A stretch of 64,000 nt of DNA, from NCBI GenBank assembly GCA_905221605.1, contig CAJNDS010000006.1, positions 193,808 through 257,807 on the forward strand, given 5' to 3'. The DNA is from Symbiodinium natans (Eukaryota; Sar; Dinophyceae; Suessiales; Symbiodiniaceae). Positions 12,973 through 23,999 of this stretch are shown one piece after another (position 1 is the first letter of the stretch; each line of letters opens with the position of its first letter). The translations under genes and the position numbers were made by a program. The notes under the pieces are model-generated. The model made no database searches. It had not been told where the DNA came from and saw only the letters and a list, made by a program, of their open reading frames with translations.

Positions 12973-13071
12973 TCTTCCTGGAACCCCGTAAGGCTCCGCT
13001 ACCATGTAAAAGTTTGGTAGCTTCTCGAACTTCTCACAAGCTCCACAGAGCTCCAAACTTCCTCACGTCTC

Positions 13072-13436
13072 GCTTCTCTGAGCAAAGAGTAGCAGCTCCA
13101 CACTCCCTTCAGGCTTCTCTGAGCAAAGAGTAGCAGCTCTGCACTCCCTTCAAGCTTCTTTGAGCAAAGAGTCGCATCCACACTCTCTTCCGGCTTCTTT
13201 GAGCAAAAAGTAGCAGCTCCACACTCTTCAGGCTTCTCTGAGCAAAAAGTAGCAGCTCCACACTCTCTTCAGGCTTCTTTGAGCAAAAAGTAGCAGCTCT
13301 ACACTCCCTTCAGGCTTTTCTGAGCAAAGAGTAGCAGCCACACTCTTTTTAAGTTCTTTGAAGCAAAAAGTAGCCGCTCCACACTTCCTTCAAGCTTCTC
13401 TGAGCAAAAATAGCAACTCCCACTCTTTCTTCAAGG
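13072..13436. repeat. 41-bp tandem repeat, about 9 copies
   Basis: Units read cttctctgagcaaagagtag then cagctccacactcccttcag, with single-base differences and small deletions. They lie just upstream of the gag start on the minus strand, so they could be in the element's leader or LTR (inference). There are no distinct spacers between copies, so this is not a CRISPR array. Confidence 0.9.
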
Positions 13437-14564
13437 TCTTTGACCAAACCACTTCTCAAGCCGATTCAACAACGTCAAGCACTTACAAATCTTCTATATG
13501 CAACATAAACCTTTCTGAAGCCTCATGCTGCCAAACCAAGCATGTTATGACAAAAGCAAAAACTCTGGCCATGCATACAAAACAATTTAAAGGAAAGCTT
13601 TGCGCATTGAAAGCAGCTTGCAACTGTTGGCCCTCTGAAGCAGCGGTCGTAGTGCTCTTAGCAGGAACAGCAAGTCTTTTGCTTGGAATGAGTTGTGTTG
13701 GTTGTGCGTGGTGGTTGACAAGCAGAAACAACGCAAAGAAGGCAGGCAATTTGCGGGACACGTCTTTTGCTGGTGCTATCACCTGAGCTTTGTTTTCCGC
13801 GTTTGTTTGAGCTCTTGCACCTTAAGTGGCACTTGAGTTGTGTAAGCTGTCTGCGACTGTGTGGCTTCGTTTTGGGAGAGTGTTGAAAGCCCAGAGTTGA
13901 CCTAGAAAGCCTCACATGCAAACGCATGTTGTTTGCCTTAACCGGAGTCTCGTGTGAGCGTGAGAAAGCCAAAAGAAGTGTTTGGAGTGTCTGTGAGCTG
14001 TGTGACGAGAAGAGTTGCTTGCACTTGGACTTTGGAATACGAGTGAGTTGCTTGTCTTGTGCGTGACTTTGGTCTCTTACGGAACCAGGTTCCAACCCAG
14101 GTCAAACCCAGTTCTTTTTGCATCGAGCTTCTATTTTCATTTGCGGCGCAGTAATTAAGAAATGCTTATGAAAGGTAAAATTTAAAACGTAATAACGAAA
14201 GCAACGTGCGACAAAAAGACCAACAAAGAAACACCAAACCGACAAGGCACAATCCAGAAGGATTGGGTGGGACCATTCTTCCGAATTTTTTCAAGCTCCC
14301 GAGAATTGTCCCCTGCTCAAGCCCCCTTTGCAAAATCATTGCAATGTGGTTTTAAATGGCGCTGAATAAAATTAAAGTCCGGAGCTGCCAGAAGCCAAAT
14401 GGAGTCGACATGATAGAGGCGTCAACAAAAAACAGAATTCTAGTGCATCAACTGTGTGGACTATTCAACAAACAACGACATACCACATTAGAGCACTGCC
14501 AAAGCCGAATCGTTTGTCAAGCTAAATGTCCCACAAGATGTCTCGGGCTTAATTTACATGTATG
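13437..14564. other. No confident gene; becomes AT-rich at the right
   Basis: Overlapping frames at 13358-13786 (+) and 13658-14095 (-) have no recognisable domain. 14140-14560 is AT-richer than its surroundings and precedes telomere-like repeats. Confidence 0.5.
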
Positions 14565-14822
14565 GGTTCAGGGTTTAGGGTTGATTAGGGTTCAGAGTTT
14601 AGGGTTTTAGGGTTTAGGGTTTAGAGTTCAATGTAGGGTTTGGGGTTTATTTACAGGAATTAGGGTTTTTATAGAGTTTAGGGTTTAGGGTTAATTTAGG
14701 GTTCAGACTATAGGTTTTAGGTTCAAGGTTAAGGGCGAAGGGTTAAGGGTTTAGGGTTGGACTTCAGGTTTATAGGCTTACAGGGTTCTAGGTTTTAGGG
14801 TTTAGGGTTTAGGGTTTAGGGT
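14565..14822. repeat. Degenerate TTTAGGG telomere-like array
   Basis: Repeats of ttagggttt with many substitutions and indels, all with the G-rich strand on +. The unit matches the Arabidopsis-type telomere repeat reported for dinoflagellates. Confidence 0.9.
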
Positions 14823-15351
14823 GTAGCACGGGTCAGCTGAACGCAATGGCGTGAATACATGCCCACCCCAAGGCCACCCAATCACAACTTCCTGCAAACC
14901 AAACGGAGCCAGCCCAAGCCAAGCCAACCATTCACAACTCAAACATCCAACAGTTCAGAGGACACTTCGGTTCAAAAGACAGAGTGCTTGGGACATTTGC
15001 GATTGGCAAGGACCCCTCCCCCCCGTCAGGTTTTTGTGTAGGGGACGGTCTGGGCCGAAGGGCCCTTTCATAGAAAATTCCAGGGCATGAACGCTGGATC
15101 ACCTGGGCAAAGGATGCTCCTTCAGGTTTGTGCGAAGGGGGCGGTCTGGGCGTTGCCGATTGGGGATCACTTGGGAGGCTAAACCTCCACTGCAGGGCGC
15201 AGGGGCCTTCTCAGTGTCAGGACCTTCAGGGCCTCGGGCCAGGGGCCTCCGGCCTTCAGGGCCTCCAAGCGGCCCAAGGATCCCCCCGACAGTTTTAGGG
15301 TCACACAATATCTACAGCGACCAAGCTTGGCGACCGCTCAGAGGTGCGGTG

Positions 15352-15382
15352 GGCAGGCTCTGCAGCTCAAGCAGAGCCTGCC
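15352..15382. repeat. Perfect 12-bp inverted repeat (hairpin)
   Basis: ggcaggctctgc and gcagagcctgcc flank a 7-base loop, agctcaa. GC-rich and perfectly paired, it lies between two telomere-like blocks. It could act as an extruding palindrome or RNA hairpin; no function can be assigned. Confidence 0.85.
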
Positions 15383-15446
15383 ATGGTCTCGCTGAGCGCG
15401 ACTGCGCCCGCCTGCCCAACAGAGGTGAGAGGGGTGGCGGGCGGGT

Positions 15447-15738
15447 TTAAGGTTTAGGGCTTAGGGTTCAGGGTTTAGGGTTCAGGGTTTAGGGTTAAGG
15501 GAGGGCTTATAGGGTTTGGGGTCTAGGGTTTGAGGTGTAGGTTTAGGGTTTGGCTTTAGGATTTAGGGTTTAGGGTTTTCAGGTTTAGGGTCCAGGGTTC
15601 CCTAAACCCTAAACCCTAAACCCTAAACCCTAAACCCTAAACCCTAAACCCTAAACTCCAAACCCTAAGCCCTAAACCCTAAACCCTAAACCTTAAGTTA
15701 ACCCGGCCTAAACCCTAAACAGGCCCCTAAACCCTAAA
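15447..15738. repeat. Head-to-head telomere-type arrays (TTTAGGG then CCCTAAA)
   Basis: 15447-15599 is a degenerate G-strand array. At 15600 it switches at once to at least seven perfect CCCTAAA units, then degenerate ones to 15738. The orientation is that of two chromosome ends joined tip to tip. An inverted duplication or an assembly fold-back are alternatives. Confidence 0.9.
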
Positions 15739-15889
15739 TCATGTATCACACATGAATTTTGATTGTTTTGGGGTCCCTGGCCCGGGACAGTGGGGTTAAA
15801 AAAGGTCAAAATCTTAACTTTTACCGAAAAGCATCGCGAAGGGTTCTTCCGTGCGGAGCCCTCTGACCGAAACCTCTGACCCAACAACA

Positions 15890-16278
15890 TAGACTGAATT
15901 GCATTGAGTGAAGTGCGTAGAGTTAAGTACATAGAGCGAAGTGCATAGAATTAAGTGCGTAGAGCGAAGTGCAGTGAGTGAAGTGCATAAAGTGAAGTGC
16001 ATAGAGTGAAGCGCGTAGAGTCAAGGGCATAGAGTGAAGTACATAGAGTGAAGTGCATAGAGTCAAGTGCATAGAGTTAAGTGCGTAGAGTGAAGTGCAC
16101 AGAGTGAAGTGCATAGAGTCAAGTGCATAGAGTTAAGTACATGCGAGCGAAGTGCATAGAGTTAAGTGCATAGAGTGAAGTGCAGTGAGTGAAGTGCATA
16201 GAGTGAAGTGCATAGAGTGAAGTGCATGGAGTTAAGTGCATAGAATGAAGCACATAGAGTGAAGTGCGTAGAGTAGAA
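15890..16278. repeat. 14-bp satellite (agtgcatagagtga)n
   Basis: About 27 imperfect copies of a 14-bp unit, with substitutions such as cgtag and ttaag. All minus-strand Leu/Thr/Ser-rich frames here (ALNSMHLTLCTSL) are products of it. Confidence 0.95.
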
Positions 16279-16412
16279 TTCACAATTTTAGTGCCAATTT
16301 CATAAAATTTACGAGATTTTAATAGAATTTAGTAGACCTTCGTACCCATTTCTTAATGAAAATTACTCTTTCTAAGGCGGCGGGCTGGGTTGACGTCGCC
16401 AATCGGGATTGC

Positions 16413-16620
16413 AACCCTCTGCAGGTTTCGGCGTGGTCGCGGTGTTAAAACCGTCGTTTTTTTCCGTTTCCGGGTCGCGGTGCAAAAACCCTCGTATTTG
16501 GTACTTTTTTTCGTGGGCGCAGACAACCCTCTGCGTGTTTCGGCGTTGGCGCGGTGCCAAGACCGTCGTGTTTTTGCGTTTTTGGACATACAAACGTAAC
16601 CCCTGTGCGGGTTTCCCACA
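16413..16620. repeat. Two imperfect copies of a unit of about 112 bp
   Basis: Both copies begin with accctctgc and contain tttcggcg, gcgcggtg or gtcgcggtg, and accgtcgt followed by a T-rich run. They start at 16413 and about 16526. Confidence 0.7.
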
Positions 16621-16693
16621 GTCCCCCGCAATTTTTTTTACGGTTTAGTGTTTGAAGCAGGCTTGCGTGGAACCTCGAGACGTTTGACGTGCT

Positions 16694-16910
16694 AGGGACC
16701 TATCTGAAAACGATAGGGGTCGATCGCCCGCATAGGGGTCGATGTCAAAGCCGCCCCCCCTATGTATAGGACCGGTACCTATCCGTTTCCGGTAGACCCA
16801 TGTAGATAGGGCTCTATCCCCCTGAGGATATACGGGTAGCGGGTCTGTCGCGATAGGCCCCTATAAAGTAGGTACCTATCGTAGAAGAGATAGACGCCTA
16901 TTTATCAAGC
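16694..16910. repeat. Cluster of CTATC/GATAG motifs in both orientations
   Basis: About a dozen copies of cctatc, ctatcg, gatagg or ataggg occur in 210 bp in inverted orientations, with acgataggggtcgat repeated in part. This could be a binding-site cluster or a decayed palindromic element. Confidence 0.7.
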
Positions 16911-17269
16911 ATTCCGTTCCGTTGTAAAGGTTAACATTTGTGTGCTTCGGGCCATTTTTGTCTCTCGGTTTTCTAACTCAGCCTTTCCGTTTTCTGACTC
17001 GGTCTTCCTTGTTTTCTGACTCGGTCTTCCTTGTTTGCTGACTCGGTGTTGGAGTTTTCGACACGTTTTTTCTGACTCGACCCTCACCCTGCAAACGATG
17101 CGGTTGAGGAATCTCCCTCACTTGTGGCCCAGAATGCCCACCCAAGGCTCCCGATCGCCGTCCGGGCAACATTGTCCCCCTGTGGCCGGCAAGGAAGGCA
17201 CCAGACGCAACGCAGTCAGAACTTCGCTTTGCTTCCACACCTCTGTGGTGTTGTTTTCAAAGTAGAACG

Positions 17270-17304
<35 letters not shown>

Positions 17305-18420
17305 CACTCACGGTTGTTTGTATTACTTTGATATAAAACTCGCTTGCGTCGCTTTCGCCTCCATTTCGCGCCCAACAGCCAGGAGTGCAAGCAAGCTTTA
17401 CTTTTAGAGTGGTTAAAGCACGCGCCTAGCCCGACCGTTTCAAAAGCTGCTCAGTGGTGGTTGCCTTCTCGAGTCTTTGCAGCTTCGCTTTGTTTCCACC
17501 CGTGTCAAAAGCAACCTCTGAGTTTCTTAGCTTTAGCTTCAGGCATTGGTTCTGGTTCTTTCCAGCCTTGGGTTGAGGTTTTTGCTTCCCTTGTGATCTC
17601 CTTTCGCTACAATTGTCCCTTTGCCACCTTTTGCCTGTCTTTTGCCCACCTTTGCTCCAACGCTGGCCCTTGGGGCCTCTAAGGCCCTTTGCCAAAATGA
17701 GCCCACGGGGGGCCTATAGGCGAGGGCGTGAATGTGAGAATGTGAGTATGGCTGGGGCCTTAACACATGCCAAAACCTGCCCAAAACGCCATTGCACAAA
17801 CACCCATGAAAGCTGAAACCGAAGACAATTCTGCACTTCACGAGGGGTGCACAGGACCGAGGCGCGAGCGCCATTCGCAATGCGACGGAACGCAAGTCTC
17901 CTTGTGATGGACGGACGGAAGCAACCCATGGAGAACCCAAATGCAGGAAAGTGCCTGGTCGTCGCGGCACGCAAACATGTAAGTCTATGCAAGCTTCAGA
18001 CGTTCACGTGACTTTGGTGGGAGCTTCGTCGTTCACGATTGAACAGCCCAGGCGAGAGATCGGTCCGAAAAACCCAAAATGTAAAAGTAGACGGCCAGAC
18101 TGATTTCTCGTCGGAACTTGTATCAATGCATGGAACGCAATGCAATTTTAGTTTGAACTTTCTTACAGGATGTCGCCTGCCTTGCCGTGCATGGGCAGCT
18201 TTACTGTTGTCATCAAGGAAAGCAGCAAAGCATGCTGTGGGGACAGGGAAACCGAAATTTCACTGCTTTGCAGTTCAGACTTTCTTACAGCAACTAAGGG
18301 CCGCAGAATATCGCAGAATGCTAGGGAAGTTTCTGCCCAATGGCAAAGCAGGCAATGCAAATTCGGCGTTTGTGCTTCTGAAAGATTGTCATGCCCGTTT
18401 TGCTTGCCTGCATGTTTCAG
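16911..18420. other. No confident gene
   Basis: Contains two to three copies of a 25-bp unit (tctgactcggtcttccttg, 16990-17040) and a (GT)14 run at 17270-17300. No frame shows a domain. Confidence 0.5.
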
Positions 18421-21302
18421 GCTGAGTTGAAATCCTGGACAGCTGATCGCATTGGTGATCTGATCGGCCAGACACAAGATTCGGATTGTTCGGAGATTGC
18501 GGAGTTCATCTTGGGCAGTGATGATCTCAACGAGCCGGACACTTTGAAGGCTTTGTGGGTTCTTGCGCAGATGAGTTCTAGGCGTCTTGGTTTGCTTTTT
18601 CATGGCTGGTGGGCCTGATGTTTTTGTACCTTGCTCTTGGGTGTAGCGCCATTGCGCATTGTTGATGCCGTTTCAAGGCATCTGCCCTTGACCGAATTTT
18701 TTTCAGGGTGCGGCCGTACTTTGCATTTTTTGGGCAGGCATGGCTCAGCTCCTTCTTGGCAGAGGAGGGCGCCAAGCACAAGGCCATTGCGGGCACATGT
18801 AATGACATGTCACGTGCAAGGTGTATCATTGAGAACAGTTGGTTTTCGATTTGTGGCAGCGGTTGGGCCTTTTCTGGTAAGCCAGACCTGCCGGAGACAT
18901 GTCGATGAACACAAGTTGGCACGTGTTAAGGTGGATAGCTTCGTGGAGGCATTGTTCGAGTTGCGTCCTGAGCTTTTGTACTTCCGGCATGATCGTTGCA
19001 CTTTCGCCTCTCCTGAGTTCATGCGTGTTGCTGAGACGAAAAGCGCACATCTCCAAAGGCAGAGATCACGAATCTTCGGTGACATGCTGTGCTCTAAAAC
19101 TGAGTGCCTTGGGCCTTGACATGAGTCGGACACATTGTTGCCAGGTGTGAGCGGCCATGAAGTCCAGGCGCAGGCACAGCACACCATCGGCCGTTTTTCG
19201 ATGGTGGGGGAGAAATTGGGCATTTCTGAGAATTCCCTTGGCAGGGCACTGCAAAAGGAAAGACGAAAGATGGCAAAGGGGGGAAGGTTCCCTTATGTCT
19301 TCTTATGTTCACTTCGCAAAAGTTCGCAGGAGCCAACCCAATTACCACTTCTTAGCCTTTGCCAGGCTGGACGCGGTCGGGGGGAGGAGGCACCGCTGCA
19401 ACAGGGTTGAGCATTATCCAGAATTTTAGTGTGTGCAACCACTTGGAGAGCGTAAGTGCGCAAGATTCTGGTACAGGACCGAAGCAAAGGCAAGAGTGGC
19501 AGAGGCACTCGAGTTAGTCACCTGCGGCATACCACGCCATACATGTTTAGTCACTTCTGTTTACGTTTTAGTGCACGCGAGGTGAACGGCAGAGAGAGCT
19601 TCCGACCATGGACATGCCCTTCTTGCCCCGCCGCGAGGCAGCGAAAGTTACAGAGCCAAAGTGTTTCAAGTGTTTTGAGAAGATGTGTGCTCCAGGGTGA
19701 TAAGCGCCTTATGGTGGTGGATGCCTCGTCCGGCCGGCACAATGCCCCGGCCTTTCTGAGTGTGAGCGCTTCGGAGATTTGATGTGTTTCAGTAGGCTTC
19801 GGCTCTGACCATTTTCCATGGACATGGCTTCAAAGCTGAAGGTTCTGACCAATTGTCTCAATTGCGGAAAGGCGTGAACGATAGATGTTTAGTGGTGTGG
19901 GTAGAGACATGATACATATACATATATATGTGTATATATATATACACATATGAACTGCTGAAGCGGTTGCGTCAAGTGCTTGGAAGGTGGTGGTTGAGCA
20001 AGAAGGCCTGCAACTTGCAAGACCGCCATCGCCATGACTTTCCTGTGACTCATTGAATCCGAGGTTGGGGTCCGTGCTTGTTCTGCGGGAACCCGTTGGA
20101 GGCAATGGCTGTTGCGATATGTTGCTAAGCTGGCAGCTGGTTTTTCGTCGCCTTGCCCGGTGTCTCGCTTTTGCATTGCCCGGAAGTGGGGACACACGTG
20201 CTTGTTGGGGCCTGGTGCTCGTGTTCTCGCTTGCTAGTGTCTTCCTCGTAGGTGGGTCGGCGTAGCAGACATGTGTTTTCTTCTCGCGTCTTCCTCATAA
20301 GTCGGTTGGAGTGCCTTCTTGAGTATGTGTCAAATGCACATATGCTTGAGTTCTTGACGGCTTGAGAATCCATCAACAAGATTTTGCAAGTGATTCCAGT
20401 GTGCCTCAGCAGGCTGGAGATCGGAGGACAGGCATCAAGAGAGGGGATGAGCGAGGTCGACTAGACGTCGATGGGAGGCCCATTTCCCGCATTGTTTGGC
20501 ATTTCTTTCGCGGAGGTCTGGGGAGTGGAAATCAGCACTTGAGGCCAGATGATGACGAGGAGCGCTACAACGCCTCGTTCCAGCGAGCAGTAGCCACCAA
20601 GGACAATTGACCTCAATTCACTGAGCTTGCTCTCTACAATGCTGGAGCATGCTGGAGCAAGGGTGCCGGTTTGCGAGGATCGGCTTTTGAGCTATGATCG
20701 GGATGCAAAGCGAAGAACCAAGGCTGCTCTGAGCGGTGTGCTGTGATGTGCTGTGATGTGCTGTGATGTGCTGTGATGTGCTTTGATGCGTGTACAGGTG
20801 TATGATGATGCGACGGACTGGTATTCCGAAGCTGCCAACCCATGGCTTTCGGAGAAGCAGAGAGAGGAGGAGCGGGCACGTTATGGCACGCTGTGGCACG
20901 TTTTGGCACGTTGTCGATCGTTGTCGCATGTTGTCATCTTTTTGTCTCCCCAGGCAAAAGCCAAGGGACAGGATGAGGAGACTTTGCCTTGTGTGCCGCT
21001 GTATGCCCCTGATGGGATTTAAACATGCTGTGCCAACATGAGCTTGTGAAGCGGCAGTGAGAAGGCGAGAGAGTGCCGGGTTAAAGAACAGCATTCGGGA
21101 GTTGCTGTGAACAAGTCTTCACAAAATGCAACAGACGTTGCCGGAAGTCATGTGTCCGAAGAAGAGCTCAATCGCAGTGGGTTGACAGCAAGTCTTGGCA
21201 ATGTTTGTTTGGTCCGTTGCTGTTGAGGAGAGGCGTCGGAGGGAGGAGCGGCGGAAGATTCACGCCACCATCGACATCTTCGGCTTGAAGCCTACAATTT
21301 AA
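18421..21302 (+). CDS. TRIP4/ASC-1 homologue, 5' and central exons
   Basis: TRIP4 (ASC-1) is a subunit of the ASC-1 complex, a transcription coactivator complex also tied to ribosome quality control. The exons seen are 18421-about 18569 (N-terminal helices, IAEFILGSDDLNEPDTLKAL), 19696-about 19760, about 19825-19871 (KLKVLTNCLNCGK), a 19-nt microexon 19987-20005 (VVVEQEG), 20064-20101 (WGPCLFCGNPLE), 20536-20601, 20678-20722 (DRLLSYDRDAKRRTK), 20798-20875 (DDATDWYSEAANPWLSEKQR), about 20954 and 21228-about 21302 (RRKIHATIDIFGLKP). NCLNCG and GPCLFCG match the family's C2HC5 zinc finger, although the middle VC cysteine reads V here. The YDR...RRT, D-D-x-x-D-W and TIDIFG blocks match the central region. 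Introns use GC or GA donors and AG|G acceptors. Further exons near 18720 and 18900-19040 are possible but unassigned. The ASCH domain expected at the C terminus is not adjacent; it appears 16 kb downstream. Confidence 0.8.
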
Positions 21303-22363
21303 GATCCTGTGAGTGTGAGAATTTTGTGGTTGGAAGGGCTCAATATTTGTCATCTCTTATTGGTCCATGTGATTGGGCCAATCAAGTTGGCCGTGCGAAT
21401 TGGAATGGTAAGTAAAGGAGCGGCCTCGCGACAGTTTCAAAACACCAGGCTCAAAATCTGTCAAAAACCCAATAGCCTGTATTCACTTTTGACCCAATTG
21501 CCACCAAACAATGATGTCCTGCTAAGATTAGTGTTGCAAATGTTTTGCATTTTCGGTGCTACTCCTGTTGTCTGTTGTGATGGCAAGGAGTGTGCGATAG
21601 CAACTTTGATATCGGTTTGCTTGGCCAATGTCTGCCAGAGGTCGGACCGTCATCGACACCAGCGCTGAGGTTGAGGCTCGTGTACATGCGTGCAGCCGAC
21701 ACGAGCTTGCGCGGCGAAATGTGTGTGTGTGTGTGGTGTAAGTGTGAGTGTGTGTGTGTGAGTATTTGTGTGCGTGCGTGAGTGTGTGTGTGTGTGTGAG
21801 CAGCTTCACTCCGAACTCCTAGTTGTTCATGCAAATCATGTGGAAACTGCTGCGCCGTTGAAGGCCGAACTGAAGAAGAAGGATGCTTGGGAAGAAATGT
21901 CAAGTGTCATTGGCAGAGCATGGAGACATGGAGACTGGCATGTTCCAGTCGTGCAAGTCTGAAGCTGAGGACCGAGAGGTGTTTCAAGATTGGACAGAGG
22001 GCGTGACTTTGGCTTGCATTAGCAAGTCCGAGCAGGTTGTGTTGGCAAAGTGCAGACTGTGCTCAATTCCTTCCCTTCTATTGTCAGACCACGAAGAATC
22101 AGCGCCTCTTGAAGATGCTGGAGGCAGGCAGCGTGGAATAGCGCAGAGCAGTCAATTTTTGCTGAGGGGAGCAGATTTGACATTGTCTCTTTTGGGTGAT
22201 TCTGTTTGTTATGTGACGTGCAGTTCCCTGGCCCAGAGAGTAGATTGCAGAACTTACTGTCCACTGCCCAGCATGGTTCATCAACCGTGACTTGGATCAT
22301 GCTGTAAGTCTTAGTGACTTAGTGCCGGTGCCAAGACGATGAGCAGAGAGTACATGTCATAGC
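21303..22363. other. No confident gene; GT-rich run at 21715-21805
   Basis: An imperfect GT repeat yields His/Thr-rich frames on the minus strand. No domain is seen otherwise. If TRIP4 is one gene, this is intron. Confidence 0.5.
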
Positions 22364-23990
22364 ATGGCAGTCATGAGTCCAGTGCTGACACGTGCTAAGA
22401 TGAGGACAGATGGCAGCCAGTGCCCTGGCAGCATTGTCGAGATCAAGAACACGTTCATCCACATCACGGCGCCGCCGCCCGAGCCAGAGGAGCTCAAGCG
22501 TGGACGCACGGCTCCACCACAGGTTCACGAGGAGTCTGTGGAGGTAAATATGATCCGGGAGCCTGAAGCCGAGCCAGCTGCAGAGCCTCTAAATCTTCTT
22601 CCAGACTCGGGTGATGTGATCTTTAGGCTTCCAGACTTCAGTCCTGCAATGAATGGGACGGAGATGATTGTGGCCCCTCCATGCCCTGATGTGCTCTGTC
22701 GTCATACCACCCATGACGTCTTCGAGAATGGTGGCATTTGGCCATACCATTGCCAAGAAGATGTGGGACTTCTGGAGGGACAAGAAGGACTGGCCTTCAA
22801 TGCAAACTACGATGGTCACGGGAACCAAGGACAGATGGACTACTTGCAAGGTGTGCAAGGTGTGCAAGGGGCCTGGGAGGGACAGGTTGAAGGACAGGGA
22901 GTCCAGACGGCGGAGGTGATGCATCCAGCACCAGGTACAGCGGTGTTCGTCTGGCTCTCAGCACGCAGGGCTGCTTTAAGAGTGACAACAGTGACAACTG
23001 CCACCAAGAGTTCGAAGTTCTAACGATCTCAAGAGCTGCAGTAAGGTCTTGCACCCTCCTCCGTGCATGGCTCCAGATGTTGGCTTCGGAAGTCCCCAGT
23101 CCTACCTGGTGCCTGTGCACATCAACCCCATGGGTATGAGTCCTGACAATCTTGATTGGCGGATGCAAGCCATGCAATCACCAAATTGGTCGGCAGATAG
23201 TCCCCCTGCAGAGCTTCCATTCGCGCCAGTTGTGCCCATGCACAACAGCTTTTTTCCAGAGGCAGGTGATCAGAGTGAAGCTGCCAACCAGAGCGCCTTC
23301 ACCACGTTCCGCAAGGAAGACTTGCTCCCGGAGCGTGATGAGAATCCCGTTCCACTTGCGCTCTCAGAGCATGACAAGTTCTGGGATGGACTTGGGGTGG
23401 ACCTGATACACCAGCCTCAAAAGATTGGTAGGTCTCCGACCATGGAGCACGTGTACTGGGTCGTGGATGCCAACAAGCTGAACGACAAGGCCAAGGTCTT
23501 GGTCTCGCCGGAGTTCAAGGTGGTGTCTGAGAGTTCTCTGCCATTGAGCTTCAAGATGGTGATGTACCCGAAAGATCGAACCTCTTTTCGCCAGGCCAAT
23601 GGGCAAGGATTTGTACAGTTGAAATGTGAGAGTGACACTCAAGACTTGAAAGAGTGTTCCCTCTCCTTCCGCCTTGCCATTTGCAATGGCCGCTCCGGCG
23701 ATCAAGCAAAGAGGGATGGTCCCGGGAAGCCGGTGACCTGGGATTTCAAGAGGAGCCTAGTCTGCGACGACGACGAGGCACGGCGATGTACACTGAGCGT
23801 GCTTGAGCTCCCTCTTTCCGTCTCGTATCTTCTCTGGGTGTTCGTCGTCGCGTAGTGGGATGTTGCAGGAGACGAGAGGGTCCTTGTCCATACAGCTTTT
23901 CATGCCTCTTTTTGCTGGCGAGGTCAAGAAGATTTGGAACTTCAAAGACGTTGTCGACAAAGAGACCAGGACTTTTGCAGCTGCCCGGCA
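22364..23990 (+). CDS. Dinoflagellate-type protein with a MATH-like conserved region
   Basis: The first exon spans about 22364-22935 and begins with a Met-rich start followed by VEIKNTFIHI, a motif I associate with many dinoflagellate proteins, then Pro/Glu-rich text. The second runs from about 23085 to about 23765 and carries the conserved core: MEHVYWVVDANKLNDKAK, VSPEFKV, SLPLSFKMVMYPKDR, GQGFVQLKCES, LSFRLAICNG and GPGKPVTWDFKRS. A short exon from 23923 (IWNFKDVVDKETRTFAA) completes it after a tggcgag|g acceptor. The alternation of short hydrophobic strands resembles a MATH/TRAF-like beta sandwich (inference). Homologues seem common in dinoflagellates, but their role is unknown to me. There is no signal peptide or membrane segment. 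Exon ends are approximate. Confidence 0.65.
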
Positions 23991-23999
23991 GCAGTCGGC

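Noticed and set aside
13072-13436. CRISPR-like array
   Set aside because: Units are head-to-tail with no unique spacers, in a eukaryotic context, so it is a plain tandem repeat.
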